Of a stretch of DNA of 40,959 bases, positions 8,108-16,813 are shown one piece after another. The notes beneath the pieces are model-generated. The model was not told the DNA's origin. It ran no database searches and was given only the letters and a program-made list of their open reading frames with translations. Each line of letters begins with the position of its first letter. Position 1 is the stretch's first letter. Made by a program: the position numbers and the translations under genes. Source of the DNA: DATLBY01 sp035526665 (GTDB lineage: Bacteria > Acidobacteriota > Terriglobia > Bryobacterales > Bryobacteraceae); contig DATLBY010000067.1 of NCBI GenBank assembly GCA_035526665.1, forward strand, positions 1 to 40,959, read 5' to 3'.

Positions 8108-11100
8108 CCGGCCGTCCCTCCAACGGAGACCGGCCCGCCATGGAACCGCCGGACAGCGAGCACTGGACAGAGGTACATGCCAAGCCAATCATCTTCGTTA
8201 TCCTAACGCTGATCGCGTCGGGCGTTTACTTAGCCGCCGGGATTCCGATCTCAGTGTTTCCTTCCACCGATTTTCCCCGCATTATTGTCGGCGCCGACAA
8301 CGGCGTTGCGCCTATCGACCAGATGCTTGTGACCGTGACCAAGCCTATCGAAGAGGCGGTAAACAGCGTAGAAGGTCTAGAGCGTGTGAAATCCACAACC
8401 AGCCGCGGTTCCGCCGAAGTCGACCTTTATTTCTCCTGGAACGTCGACATGTTCCAAACGCTGGAACGAGTGAACGCTGCGCTGGCACGCGTGCAGCCGA
8501 CGCTGCCTCCCACCACCAGGCTGGTCTCGAACCGGCTCACCTTTGCGGTATTCCCGGTAATTGGCTACAGCCTGACATCGGATAATGTCTCGCAGGTCCG
8601 CCTCTGGGAGCTTGCGACCTACGACATGAAGCCGCGCCTGAACCGGTTGAACGGGGTTTCCACGGTAATTGTGCAGGGCGGGCAGGAGCCGGAATTCGAA
8701 ATCCGCCCGGACTCTCCTAAGATGCTCGAGGCGGCCGTTACCGTCACGATGCTGCTGGACGCCGTGAAGCGCAGCAACCTGATCGATTCCCCGGGCTTGA
8801 TTGAGAATAATCATCAACTCGTATTGAGCCTGGTCACGGGGCAGGCGCGCACGCCCGAGGAGATCGCCAACATCGTTATCAAACTCACTCCGGCGGGGCT
8901 GCCCGTGAAGGTCGGGGATGTGGCGGCGGTCGTCCACTCCGTGCGTCCCGTCTACACGGTGGTCACCGCGAACGGCAAGCCCGCGGTATTGCTGAACATC
9001 AACCGGCAGCCCAACAGCAACACGGTCAATGTCGCAGAAGAGGTGCACGCCGAAGTAGCGGCGATTCAGAAGACGCTGCCGCGCGGAGTGGAGCTAAAGC
9101 CGTTCTACGACCAGTCGGAAATAGTCAATGACTCGATCCGGAGCGTGCGCGATGCGATTCTCATCGGGCTGGTGCTGGCATCGATCATCCTGGTCCTGTT
9201 TCTACGCGACTGGGGAACGTCGCTGGTGGCCGGGTTGGTGATTCCGGCGACGATCGCCGTCACCTTTATTGTTTTGCGGATTTCCGGCGAGAGTTTCGAC
9301 CTGATGACACTCGGGGGACTGGCGGCGGCGGTCGGCCTGGTGATCGACGATGCAATCGTGGTGGTGGAGAACATCGTGCTCCACCGGGACGCCGGCCAGA
9401 GCAGGTCGGAGGCTATCCGTAGCGCCCTGCGTGAAATCACCAAGCCGCTGATCGGCTCCACCATCACGCCGATCGTTGTCTTTCTACCGCTGGTCAGCAT
9501 CACGGGTGTCACCGGCACGTTCTTTCGAGCCCTTGCAGTCACCGTGGGAGTGGCGCTGATTACGTCGCTCGGCCTGGCGCTTACCTGGACCCCGACGCTC
9601 AGCCACTATCTGATCCGGCGAAAAACCAAGGGCGGGGAAGCAGCCCACGCGGAGATTGCGACCGGCACAATGGGACGTGTGGTGCGCGTTTACGACCGGA
9701 CTTTACGGGCCTCGCTCGCGCATCCCCTCATCCTGAGCCTGCTGGGCGTATTGCTCATCGGCGGTTCTTATTTGTGTTACCGCAGCTTGGGGTCCGACCT
9801 TCTGCCGGCGATAGATGAAGGAGGCTTTATTCTCGATTACTTCACACCCGCGGGCGCATCGCTGGCGGAGACCAACCGCGCCCTCGCGCGAGTAGAGCAG
9901 ATCCTGCGGGAAACGCCGGAAGTGGAGAATACGTCCCGCCGTACTGGTTTGCAGCTTGGGCTGGCCCAAGTGACGGAAGCCAATCGAGGCGACATCAGCA
10001 TTAAATTGCGGCACGGAAAAAGGCGCGACGTCGAGGAGGTGATTGCGGACGTGCGCGCGAAGATCACTGAGGAGTTACCCATGCTCCAAGTGGAGTTCCC
10101 GCAACTGCTGCAGGACATGATCGGCGACCTTACCAGCTCGCCGGAGCCTATCGAGATCAAGCTATTTTCCCCGGACCCGGTATTGCTGGCTCGCTGGGCT
10201 CCGAAAGTGGCCGATGAGATCAAAAAGATCAATGGCGTGGTCGATGTGCTGAACGGCATCGACAATACCATCAGCGGACCGGCTGTCACGTTTCGAGTGA
10301 ACCCGGTGGCAGCGGCCCGCGCGGGCTTCACGCCGGAGGAGATCGAACTCGATGCGAGCGCGATCATTCAAGGCGAGCCGTCGCCCACGCCCGTGGTTTC
10401 CCGCGACCGGCAGTACACGGTTCGTATCCGCTACCCGGAGGCGGCGCGCTTGTCCTTGGACTCCATCCGGAATGCTCTGTTGGTGAGCGGTAATGGAAAA
10501 ACCGCGACTCTCGGGTCTCTCGCCACACTGGAAGAAGAGCCAGGCCAGACCGAGATTCGCCGCGAGAACCTGCAGCGTGATGTGGCTGTCACCGGCCGCC
10601 TGGAGGGCCTGAATCTGGGTAGCGGAATCGCCAAAGTGAAGAAAGTGGTCAACAGCCTCAACATCCCCCCGACCATCCGTGTCGAGTACGGCGGCGCTTA
10701 TCAGGAGCAGCAGAAATCGTTTCACGACCTGGTAATTGTTTTGGCAATGGCGGTGATTTTGGTGTTCACCGTGCTCCTCTTCGAGTTCGGAGATTTCGCC
10801 GCTCCGGTAGCCATCGTCGCATCCGCTCTGCTGTCGAGTTCCGGCGTTTTCCTGGCGCTTTTGCTCACGAAAATGACCTTTAATCTTTCGTCTTTCATGG
10901 GACTCATCATGGTGATCGGGATCGTAGCGAAAAACGGAATCCTGCTGCTGGACGCGGATCAGCGCTTCCGCGCGGCCGGTTCCACGCCGCTGCAAGCAAT
11001 GGTTGAGGCGGGTGAGCGGCGCCTGCGTCCAATTCTCATGACCGCTCTGGCGACCATTGCGGGCATGATTCCCCTTGCATTCGCCTGGGGGGCTGGCTCG

Positions 11101-11208
11101 CAGATGCTGCAGCCCCTGGCCATTGCGGTCATCGGGGGTGTGACAGCCTCCATGGTCCTGTCGCTGATCGTCACCCCTACCGTCTACTACTTGCTCTCGC
11201 ACAAGTAG
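8104..11208 (+). CDS. RND superfamily efflux pump, inner-membrane subunit
   Basis: A 1034-aa proton-driven pump of the AcrB/CzcA/MexB class. It has TM1 (KPIIFVILTLIASGVYLA), a large periplasmic porter region, TM2-6, a second porter region and TM8-12. Asp415-Asp416 in the TM4 segment GLVIDDAIVVVENI are the conserved proton-relay pair, which suggests an organic-compound (HAE-like) rather than a metal exporter. About 20 hydrophilic residues precede TM1, which is longer than in most relatives. The gene overlaps the adaptor gene by four bases and is followed 10 bp later by an ABC exporter. The drug or metabolite exported cannot be inferred. Confidence 0.95.
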   Translation: MTGRPSNGDRPAMEPPDSEHWTEVHAKPIIFVILTLIASGVYLAAGIPISVFPSTDFPRIIVGADNGVAPIDQMLVTVTKPIEEAVNSVEGLERVKSTTSRGSAEVDLYFSWNVDMFQTLERVNAALARVQPTLPPTTRLVSNRLTFAVFPVIGYSLTSDNVSQVRLWELATYDMKPRLNRLNGVSTVIVQGGQEPEFEIRPDSPKMLEAAVTVTMLLDAVKRSNLIDSPGLIENNHQLVLSLVTGQARTPEEIANIVIKLTPAGLPVKVGDVAAVVHSVRPVYTVVTANGKPAVLLNINRQPNSNTVNVAEEVHAEVAAIQKTLPRGVELKPFYDQSEIVNDSIRSVRDAILIGLVLASIILVLFLRDWGTSLVAGLVIPATIAVTFIVLRISGESFDLMTLGGLAAAVGLVIDDAIVVVENIVLHRDAGQSRSEAIRSALREITKPLIGSTITPIVVFLPLVSITGVTGTFFRALAVTVGVALITSLGLALTWTPTLSHYLIRRKTKGGEAAHAEIATGTMGRVVRVYDRTLRASLAHPLILSLLGVLLIGGSYLCYRSLGSDLLPAIDEGGFILDYFTPAGASLAETNRALARVEQILRETPEVENTSRRTGLQLGLAQVTEANRGDISIKLRHGKRRDVEEVIADVRAKITEELPMLQVEFPQLLQDMIGDLTSSPEPIEIKLFSPDPVLLARWAPKVADEIKKINGVVDVLNGIDNTISGPAVTFRVNPVAAARAGFTPEEIELDASAIIQGEPSPTPVVSRDRQYTVRIRYPEAARLSLDSIRNALLVSGNGKTATLGSLATLEEEPGQTEIRRENLQRDVAVTGRLEGLNLGSGIAKVKKVVNSLNIPPTIRVEYGGAYQEQQKSFHDLVIVLAMAVILVFTVLLFEFGDFAAPVAIVASALLSSSGVFLALLLTKMTFNLSSFMGLIMVIGIVAKNGILLLDADQRFRAAGSTPLQAMVEAGERRLRPILMTALATIAGMIPLAFAWGAGSQMLQPLAIAVIGGVTASMVLSLIVTPTVYYLLSHK

Positions 11209-11218
11209 CCCGAGTAAC

Positions 11219-13006
11219 GTGGAGTACATGCTGATTCTTTACCGCTATCTGCGGGACTACTGGAAGCTGGTTGCAGCGGCGCTCGCTCTGGCTGCGGTGA
11301 ATCAGGTGTTTTCCCTGCTGGACCCGCTCATTTTCCGCCACATCATCGATTCCTACGCGACCCGGTACAAGGAGTATACCGGCGGCCAGTTTGTCCGGGG
11401 AGTGAGCGTGCTGCTCGGGATGGCGGTGGGAGTAGCCTTCGTCTCGCGCGTTGCCAAAAATTTTCAGGATTACTTTGTGAACCTGATCACGCAGCAGGTG
11501 GGCGCGCGGATCTATGCCGACGGGATCCGGCACTCGCTCGAGCTGCCCTACGCGCAGTTCGAGGATCAGCGCAGCGGCGAAACCCTGGGCAAACTACAAA
11601 AGGTGCGAACCGACGTGGAGAAGCTGATCAACATTTCGGTCAACCTGCTCTTCACGACGCTCATTGGAGTTCTCTTCGTGATGATGTATGCGTGGCAGGT
11701 GCATTGGTCCATCGCGCCGGCCTATCTACTTACCATTCCCTTGCTCGGAGGCCTGAGCTCCATTCTGAGCAAAAAGATCAAGACGGTACAAAAGACGATT
11801 GTGAAGGAGACCACGGCGCTGGCGGGGTCCACCACGGAATCCTTGCGGAACATCGAGTTGGTGAAAAGCCTCGGTCTGGCGCAGCAGGAGATCGCGCGGC
11901 TCAACGCCACCACGGGCAAGATCCTGAAGCTGGAGTTGAAGAAGGTCCGCTATCTGCGCAGTCTCAGTTTTGTGCAGGGGACATTCGTCAATTTTTTACG
12001 CACCTCGATTCTGTTCCTGATGTTGTACCTGATTTTTACGCAGCGAATTACCGTGGGGCAGTTCTTCTCGCTCTTCATCTACTCGTTTTTTATCTTTGGT
12101 CCCTTGCAGGAGCTGGGGAACGTGGTAAACACGTATCGCGAGACAGAGGTTTCCTTGAAGAACTTTGAGGACATTCTCGCGCTGCCTCCGGAGCCGCGTC
12201 CCGAGCGGCCCGTTCCCGTCGATCGCCTGGACACGCTGGCCTTCGACGAAGTCACATTCCAACACCAGTCGGCCACTCAGGCCGCGTTGCGCGGGATCTC
12301 CTTTGCCGTGTCGCGCGGGGAGACCATCGCCTTTGTGGGGCCTTCGGGCGCCGGTAAGACCACGCTGGTGAAACTGCTGGTCGGCCTCTACCGGCCACAC
12401 TCCGGACACATTTATTACAACGGCACTCGCGAGGATGAGATTGAGCTGGAGGGATTTCGCGAACGGATCGGATTCGTGACACAGGACGCACAGTTGTTTT
12501 CGGGCTCCATTCGGGAGAACCTGCTGTTCGTCCGTCCGCGGGCGACCGACGCCGAGTGCCTGGATGTACTGCGGCAGGCTTCAGCCGACGGATTGCTCGC
12601 GCGCGCCGCGCATGGCTTGGATACCGTGATCGGGGAAGGAGGCGTGAAGGTCTCCGGCGGTGAGAAGCAGCGGCTGTCGATTGCTCGCGCGCTGCTGCGA
12701 AAACCGCAATTACTGGTTTTCGACGAAGCGACCTCGTCGCTGGACTCTTTGACCGAGGAAGAGATTAGCCAGACGATCCGGGACGTGGCCGCCACGCGCG
12801 ACGGAATTACCATCCTGATCGCGCACCGTCTATCGACCGTGATGCACGCCGACCGCATCTATGTGTTGGAGCGAGGGCAGATCGTTGAGTCCGGCAGTCA
12901 TGGGGAACTCAATGAGCGCAAGGGTCTCTATTACGCGATGTGGCGGCAACAGGTGGGCGAGGGCCGCTCCCTGGAGCCCATGGAGCGAGCAGCGCCTTTC
13001 GCTTGA
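11219..13006 (+). CDS. ABC exporter, fused permease and ATPase (MsbA type)
   Basis: A 595-aa half-transporter: six membrane helices in residues 1-320, then an ATP-binding domain. Visible motifs are Walker A GPSGAGKT (374-381), signature VSGGEKQ (from 478), Walker B LLVFDEA with Asp502-Glu503, and the H-loop LIAHRLSTV. It should work as a homodimer exporting lipids, peptides or drugs. The GTG at 11219 or the ATG at 11228 could be the start; GGAG overlaps the region between them. The gene lies only 10 bp after the RND gene in the same direction, so it probably belongs to the same transcript. A palindromic AAGGTACCTT followed by T residues lies just after its end. Confidence 0.94.
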   Translation: MEYMLILYRYLRDYWKLVAAALALAAVNQVFSLLDPLIFRHIIDSYATRYKEYTGGQFVRGVSVLLGMAVGVAFVSRVAKNFQDYFVNLITQQVGARIYADGIRHSLELPYAQFEDQRSGETLGKLQKVRTDVEKLINISVNLLFTTLIGVLFVMMYAWQVHWSIAPAYLLTIPLLGGLSSILSKKIKTVQKTIVKETTALAGSTTESLRNIELVKSLGLAQQEIARLNATTGKILKLELKKVRYLRSLSFVQGTFVNFLRTSILFLMLYLIFTQRITVGQFFSLFIYSFFIFGPLQELGNVVNTYRETEVSLKNFEDILALPPEPRPERPVPVDRLDTLAFDEVTFQHQSATQAALRGISFAVSRGETIAFVGPSGAGKTTLVKLLVGLYRPHSGHIYYNGTREDEIELEGFRERIGFVTQDAQLFSGSIRENLLFVRPRATDAECLDVLRQASADGLLARAAHGLDTVIGEGGVKVSGGEKQRLSIARALLRKPQLLVFDEATSSLDSLTEEEISQTIRDVAATRDGITILIAHRLSTVMHADRIYVLERGQIVESGSHGELNERKGLYYAMWRQQVGEGRSLEPMERAAPFA

Positions 13007-13086
13007 AGAATAAAGCTTAAGGTACCTTTTTATTGCAGAAGGCGTCCCATAAATGGGCAGTGAATGCCAATTTAAGGAGACAAAGT

Positions 13087-13452
13087 ATGTCAAGGCTAGT
13101 ATCCCTGATCGCTCTTTTCGTGCTGTGGAGCGGAAGCATGTTCGCGGCGCAAACGTGGACGGGTAAAATCAGCGACAGCGATTGTGGCGCGAAACACATG
13201 AGCGGCGCCGAGCACGGCGGCAAGGCAATGAGCGATCGCGATTGCACTATCGCCTGCGTCAAGAAGGGCGGAAAGTACGTGTTCGTGAGCAAAGGCAAGG
13301 TCCATCCGATCAAAAATCAGGATTTTGCGGGGCTGGAGCAGCATGCGGGACATACGGTGAAACTGACCGGGGACATGCAGGCCCAGGGTGACATCAATGT
13401 CACCGGCATCCAAATGGTAGGCGGCGGTAAGAGCAAAAGTAAAAAGAGCTAG
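13087..13452 (+). CDS. Small secreted protein, unknown function
   Basis: A 121-aa protein with a signal peptide (MSRLVSLIALFVLWSGSMFA), then a compact domain containing the segments TWTGKISDSDCGAKH and DCTIACVKKGGKYVFV with three cysteines. The tail is basic (GGGKSKSKKS). The frame extends to 13033, but the ATG at 13087 has a clear AAGGAG 8 nt upstream and begins the signal peptide. Many Acidobacteria encode similar small exported proteins. No function is known to me; an OB-like beta fold is a guess from the alternating pattern. Confidence 0.8.
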   Translation: MSRLVSLIALFVLWSGSMFAAQTWTGKISDSDCGAKHMSGAEHGGKAMSDRDCTIACVKKGGKYVFVSKGKVHPIKNQDFAGLEQHAGHTVKLTGDMQAQGDINVTGIQMVGGGKSKSKKS

Positions 13453-13460
13453 ACGTCCCG

Positions 13461-14513
13461 CTAATTTTGGCGAAGCACCCGGAAATCCCAGGCAATAAAT
13501 CCCGCCATTCCGGCCTGTGACTCCATGGCCGCTAGCGGAGGGGGAGGCTGCTGCCCTCCACGCCGCAGCATGCCGAGGGGCGAACGCGACGGAGCCGTGC
13601 CGGGCTGCCCGTTCGGAGCTCCTTGCGCTCCCTGCATCTGAGCCATCATGGCCGCCATCGGGTCCTGGGGTGTGGCAGGGGCGGCAGCGGCCGGTGGCGT
13701 CGGCTTCAGCGCTACGTTCGCCGTGGGAATTCCCGCCGACGAGGGTTTCCGGAACACCAAGGCATACTCCCCAATGCCGAGGGCATCTTTGGGAGTGACT
13801 TTAAAGATATTGCCGGGCAGCCGCTCAAAATTGACCGGTACCAGATTTTGTTCCACATTGGCCTCCTGGCGGTCAATTGTGGGCTTCAGATCGAATCGTC
13901 CCGTCTTATTCTGCTTTAGCGCCACTTGGCGCGCCGACATGATCCGCGCGGCATCCTTATCGCGGCTCTCGAGGCGTAAAATGACCGGTTGCACGCTGGA
14001 AATATCGAAATCGGCACTGGGAATATAGGAATTCATCGGCACTAGAAACTCCGCGGGACCCTCCTTGAGGGTCAAGTCCGCGGTGGTGCCGGGGAGAGTT
14101 TCATACTCAAACCCCTTCGTGTCGCTCCCGTGCCCCACCAGCATTCCTTTGCCCAGGTCAATGCCTTTGCGAATGCTGTCGTTCATATAGGGGTTCCACG
14201 CTTTCATCTGCGGAGCCAATGCCATCGTAATCAGGTTGAGACCGACGTCGCTGAGCAGCAGGTTGGCAATGGCGGCCTTGGCATCGGTGGCCTGGCTCTT
14301 CACGAACATGACCTTCTGGGGACGCTCCACCAGTTTCGCCTCAAAAGACGGACCCTGCCGCACCAGCGGGAATGCCGCCGCGCCGGCAGATTCAGCCCTG
14401 ACGCCCGGACGCTCCCCTGGATCCTTCACCCCCGGACCGCCCTGAGTTTGGGCGCCTAGCGTCATCGAGCCAAGTAAACAAACAGATAGCAGAGTGGCTG
14501 AATAGTTGAGCAT
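13461..14513 (-). CDS. Secreted hypothetical protein with Pro/Gln/Met-rich tail
   Basis: A 350-aa protein with an N-terminal signal peptide (MLNYSATLLSVCLLGSMTLGA). The middle (60-260) is a mixed alpha/beta region with no motif I recognise. Residues 265-335 are low in complexity, with runs of Pro, Ala, Gln and Met, and the last 15 residues (AGFIAWDFRVLRQN) are ordered-looking again. It stands alone, convergent with the small secreted gene before it (8 bp apart), and has its own promoter with an internal dyad upstream (14579-14607). A regulated cell-envelope role is possible, but no function can be assigned. Confidence 0.8.
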   Translation of the reverse strand: MLNYSATLLSVCLLGSMTLGAQTQGGPGVKDPGERPGVRAESAGAAAFPLVRQGPSFEAKLVERPQKVMFVKSQATDAKAAIANLLLSDVGLNLITMALAPQMKAWNPYMNDSIRKGIDLGKGMLVGHGSDTKGFEYETLPGTTADLTLKEGPAEFLVPMNSYIPSADFDISSVQPVILRLESRDKDAARIMSARQVALKQNKTGRFDLKPTIDRQEANVEQNLVPVNFERLPGNIFKVTPKDALGIGEYALVFRKPSSAGIPTANVALKPTPPAAAAPATPQDPMAAMMAQMQGAQGAPNGQPGTAPSRSPLGMLRRGGQQPPPPLAAMESQAGMAGFIAWDFRVLRQN

Positions 14514-14578
14514 AGCGGGAATCTCGAGATGAAAGCGGTATTACAAAACCGTCGGGGAGGGCATCCTCACTTGCGCAT

Positions 14579-14607
14579 ACTATACAGGCATTACCTGTGC
14601 AATGCAA
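14579..14607 (-). promoter_or_regulatory. Promoter of the 13461-14513 gene
   Basis: On the minus strand TTGCAT (14607-14602) and TATAGT (14584-14579) are separated by exactly 17 bp. The predicted start of transcription near 14572 leaves a leader of about 60 nt before the ATG at 14513. The spacer contains a short inverted repeat described separately. Confidence 0.6.
14584..14598. promoter_or_regulatory. Dyad ACAGG-N5-CCTGT between -35 and -10 (possible operator)
   Basis: A perfect 5+5 bp inverted repeat with a 5-bp centre fills most of the spacer of the promoter at 14579-14607 and overlaps the -10 box by one base. A dimeric repressor bound here would block RNA polymerase. The symmetry is seen directly; the operator role is inferred. 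Confidence 0.35.
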
Positions 14608-14726
14608 TGGAATTGAAAGCTTTTCAGACGCGAAGGGGAATCTCAGACTTTCCCTAAGTACATACCTGGAGGGGTGAAATGGTAGACTTGCCTATTCGCT
14701 GCCTGGAGGGAGTCTAAGCTCTCGCA

Positions 14727-16118
14727 ATGATTCGACTTTTCCGCGTCTTTGTTCCGACCAGCGTGCTTGCGCTGATCGTTTCAGAGATCGTGCTGGTCTC
14801 TGTTTGCTTCATTTTAGGGACAGCATTCGTCATCGATACTGACCTGGAAATCTTCTTCCTCTATGAGGGCGGGTTAGCCCGAATGCTTCTGGTGGTTGCC
14901 AGCGTCATGCTGGGTCTCTACCTGGAGGATTTTTACACGGAATTTCGCATCCGGTCCAAGGCCGTGCTGGTCCAGCAGCTCTGCCTGGTGATCGGCATGG
15001 TTTTCTTCTCCCAAGCCCTGCTGACTTATATCAACCCCAACCTGATGATGTCCCGCTGGGTGATGATCTACGGCTGCGGACTCATCCTGGTGCTGCTGCC
15101 GGTATGGCGGGTTGTCTACACCAGCGTGGTTTTCCGGGCACTGGGCGCCCAGCGGCTTCTTTTCCTGGGCACCAACGCGATCGCGCTGAATATCGCGGAC
15201 CGCCTGGCGGAACGCCCCGAGTTGGGATTCGCGAACGTCGGCTTTATCGATGACCAGCGCGAGTTGGGGGAGGAACTGGCGGGCTCCCGGGTGTTAGGGG
15301 GGCTGAGCAGCTTGAAGGCGGTGGTCGACCGGGAGCAGCCGGACCTGATTGTGGTTGGGCTGACCGAGCGCCGGCTGCAGCTGCCCGTATACGATTTGCT
15401 GGATATGCGGTTCACCGGTATCCGGATCGAAGAAGCGGCCATTACGTTTGAAACCGCATTTGGCCGCGTCTCCACAGTAGAACTGCGGCCGTCTCAGCTG
15501 ATCTTCTCGGCCGAATTGGGACCGCAGCAGCGCAGCCTGGGAATCCAACTGGCCTATTCTTTCGTGCTTGCACTGATCGGCATGGTGCTTCTGCTGCCGG
15601 TGATGATCGTGGTGGCGCTGGCGGTCTGGTTAACCTCGCCTGGACCCGTCCTGTTCCGGCAGAAGCGGGTGGGGCTGAACGGTTCCACCTTCCTGGTGTA
15701 CAAATTCCGGTCCATGCGAACAGATGCCGAAGCTACGACGGGCGCCGTCTGGGCCACGCGCGACGATCCGCGAGTGACGCCCATCGGCAAGTGGTTGCGG
15801 CGTCTACGCTTAGATGAATTGCCGCAGCTTTTTAACGTACTGCGGAGTGAGATGTCGATTGTGGGTCCGAGGCCGGAACGTCCGGAGTTCGTGAATACCC
15901 TCTCGGAGCAGATTCCGTTTTACCGGCAGAGGCATTGTGTCCGCCCCGGCATTACCGGTTGGGCGCAGATCAATTACAAGTATGGCGAGACGATCGAGGA
16001 TACGATAATTAAGTTGGAATACGATCTGTATTACATCAAGAACCTGTCTCCATCGTTGGACGCTTATATAATTTTCCATACGATGAAGGTGATGCTATTT
16101 TCGCAGAGCGGCCAATAG
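14727..16118 (+). CDS. Polyprenyl glycosylphosphotransferase for exopolysaccharide (EpsE/WcaJ-like)
   Basis: A 463-aa membrane enzyme that transfers a sugar-1-phosphate from a nucleotide sugar to undecaprenyl phosphate, the first step of exopolysaccharide assembly. Residues 10-135 hold four or five membrane helices and 140-240 a Rossmann-like CoA-binding-type domain. TM5 is near 275-300, and the catalytic bacterial sugar-transferase domain fills 300-460 with KFRSM (326-330), DELPQLFNVLRSEMSIVGPR (from 363) and RPGITGWAQ. The overall layout resembles the PEP-CTERM/exosortase-linked group, though no exosortase gene is in the window. No other polysaccharide genes adjoin it, so it stands isolated. 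Confidence 0.93.
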   Translation: MIRLFRVFVPTSVLALIVSEIVLVSVCFILGTAFVIDTDLEIFFLYEGGLARMLLVVASVMLGLYLEDFYTEFRIRSKAVLVQQLCLVIGMVFFSQALLTYINPNLMMSRWVMIYGCGLILVLLPVWRVVYTSVVFRALGAQRLLFLGTNAIALNIADRLAERPELGFANVGFIDDQRELGEELAGSRVLGGLSSLKAVVDREQPDLIVVGLTERRLQLPVYDLLDMRFTGIRIEEAAITFETAFGRVSTVELRPSQLIFSAELGPQQRSLGIQLAYSFVLALIGMVLLLPVMIVVALAVWLTSPGPVLFRQKRVGLNGSTFLVYKFRSMRTDAEATTGAVWATRDDPRVTPIGKWLRRLRLDELPQLFNVLRSEMSIVGPRPERPEFVNTLSEQIPFYRQRHCVRPGITGWAQINYKYGETIEDTIIKLEYDLYYIKNLSPSLDAYIIFHTMKVMLFSQSGQ

Positions 16119-16416
16119 GTTTGGATGGGGCTGCTGGCTTAGTTCCCATGCGGATCAGGTAGGTTTTCATCTCGACGATATGGGAGTCGTGGTCCGCGTC
16201 GTCTTGTGTTTTGCAAGTTCTCTGGCGGTGCACGATTTCCGCATAGGCATCGAGAGCTTCCCGGTAGAAATGGGCAGCGGTCGAGGGCAAGCCCGCCGAG
16301 CGGCAGGTCTCGGCTTTTTCCGCGCAGCGCCGCGCGTAGGCGAGAAGGCGGTCGATAGCAATGGGTTCAGGGCGGCTGCCTGCCTGTTGCGGGCCGGTGT
16401 GGAATTGGCTGAGCAT
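16036..16416 (-). CDS. Small helical protein, unknown function
   Basis: A 126-aa protein with an alpha-helical centre (RLLAYARRCAEKAETCRSAG... AHFYREALDAYAEIV) resembling a single TPR-like hairpin, and a basic, disordered-looking tail. A good GAGGG ribosome site lies 7 nt before the ATG at 16416, and third codon positions are GC-rich as in neighbouring genes, which argues that it is real. Its last 83 bases overlap the end of the sugar-transferase gene on the opposite strand; an authentic stop inside that gene is unusual. Function unknown. Confidence 0.6.
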   Translation of the reverse strand: MLSQFHTGPQQAGSRPEPIAIDRLLAYARRCAEKAETCRSAGLPSTAAHFYREALDAYAEIVHRQRTCKTQDDADHDSHIVEMKTYLIRMGTKPAAPSKPIGRSAKIASPSSYGKLYKRPTMETGS

Positions 16417-16525
16417 GAAAGTTCCCTCGCAGCGGAGTTCTACCGGATTGGTAGCTGCTGTCTGACGCGGAACGGCGGCAATTTATTGCGAAAGTAACGG
16501 TGCAGGGCAGAGAGGTTCCGTTCGA

Positions 16526-16554
16526 TTGACCATGGAACGGTCATTCCGTACAAT
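16526..16554 (+). promoter_or_regulatory. Promoter of the tRNA-Gly/tRNA-Thr unit
   Basis: TTGACC (16526-16531) and TACAAT (16549-16554) with a 17-bp spacer, each one mismatch from consensus. The predicted start near 16561 is about 20 nt before the first tRNA, as expected for a stable-RNA operon. Confidence 0.75.
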
Positions 16555-16581
16555 AGAGAAGTCACACAGCGGATCCCCTGG

Positions 16582-16656
16582 GCGGGAGTAACTCAATGGT
16601 AGAGTCACAGCCTTCCAAGCTGTTGGTTGCGAGTTCGATTCTCGTCTCCCGCTCCA
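16582..16656 (+). tRNA. tRNA-Gly (anticodon TCC)
   Basis: A complete cloverleaf. The acceptor stem GCGGGAG pairs with CTCCCGC, followed by T and an encoded CCA. The D arm is AACTCAATGGTAGAGT, the anticodon stem ACAGC/GCTGT encloses CTTCCAA with anticodon TCC at 16614-16616, and the T arm is GCGAGTTCGATTCTCGT. It reads the GGA/GGG glycine codons and is the first gene of a two-tRNA transcript. Confidence 0.97.
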
Positions 16657-16678
16657 AAATACCGGATCTTCCACGCCG

Positions 16679-16754
16679 GCCGGCGTAGCTCAGCTGGTAG
16701 AGCATCTGATTTGTAATCAGAGGGTCGCAGGTTCAATCCCTGTCGCCGGCTCCA
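16679..16754 (+). tRNA. tRNA-Thr (anticodon TGT)
   Basis: A complete cloverleaf. The acceptor stem GCCGGCG pairs with CGCCGGC, followed by T and an encoded CCA. The anticodon stem TCTGA/TCAGA has loop TTTGTAA with anticodon TGT at 16712-16714, and the T arm GCAGGTTCAATCCCTGT is canonical. It lies 22 bp after tRNA-Gly in the same transcript. It sits upstream of the accessory zone, but I found no second copy of its 3' end that would mark an attachment site. Confidence 0.97.
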
Positions 16755-16813
16755 AGGTTCTTTATAAGTTTAGCGGACGTGTGCAGTCGCACCCGGAGTC
16801 GGGTGATCGGCGG

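Noticed and set aside
6818..8188. 456-codon minus-strand frame
   Set aside because: Shadow of the adaptor gene, which has a lipobox and all family features.
16483..16674. 63-codon minus-strand frame (GRRESNSQPTAWKAVTLPLSYSR)
   Set aside because: It is the antisense of tRNA-Gly; this peptide is a well-known false gene over tRNA genes.
16730..16754. tRNA-Thr 3' end as attachment site of the island
   Set aside because: No second copy of the tRNA 3' sequence was seen near 23.5 kb and no integrase is present.
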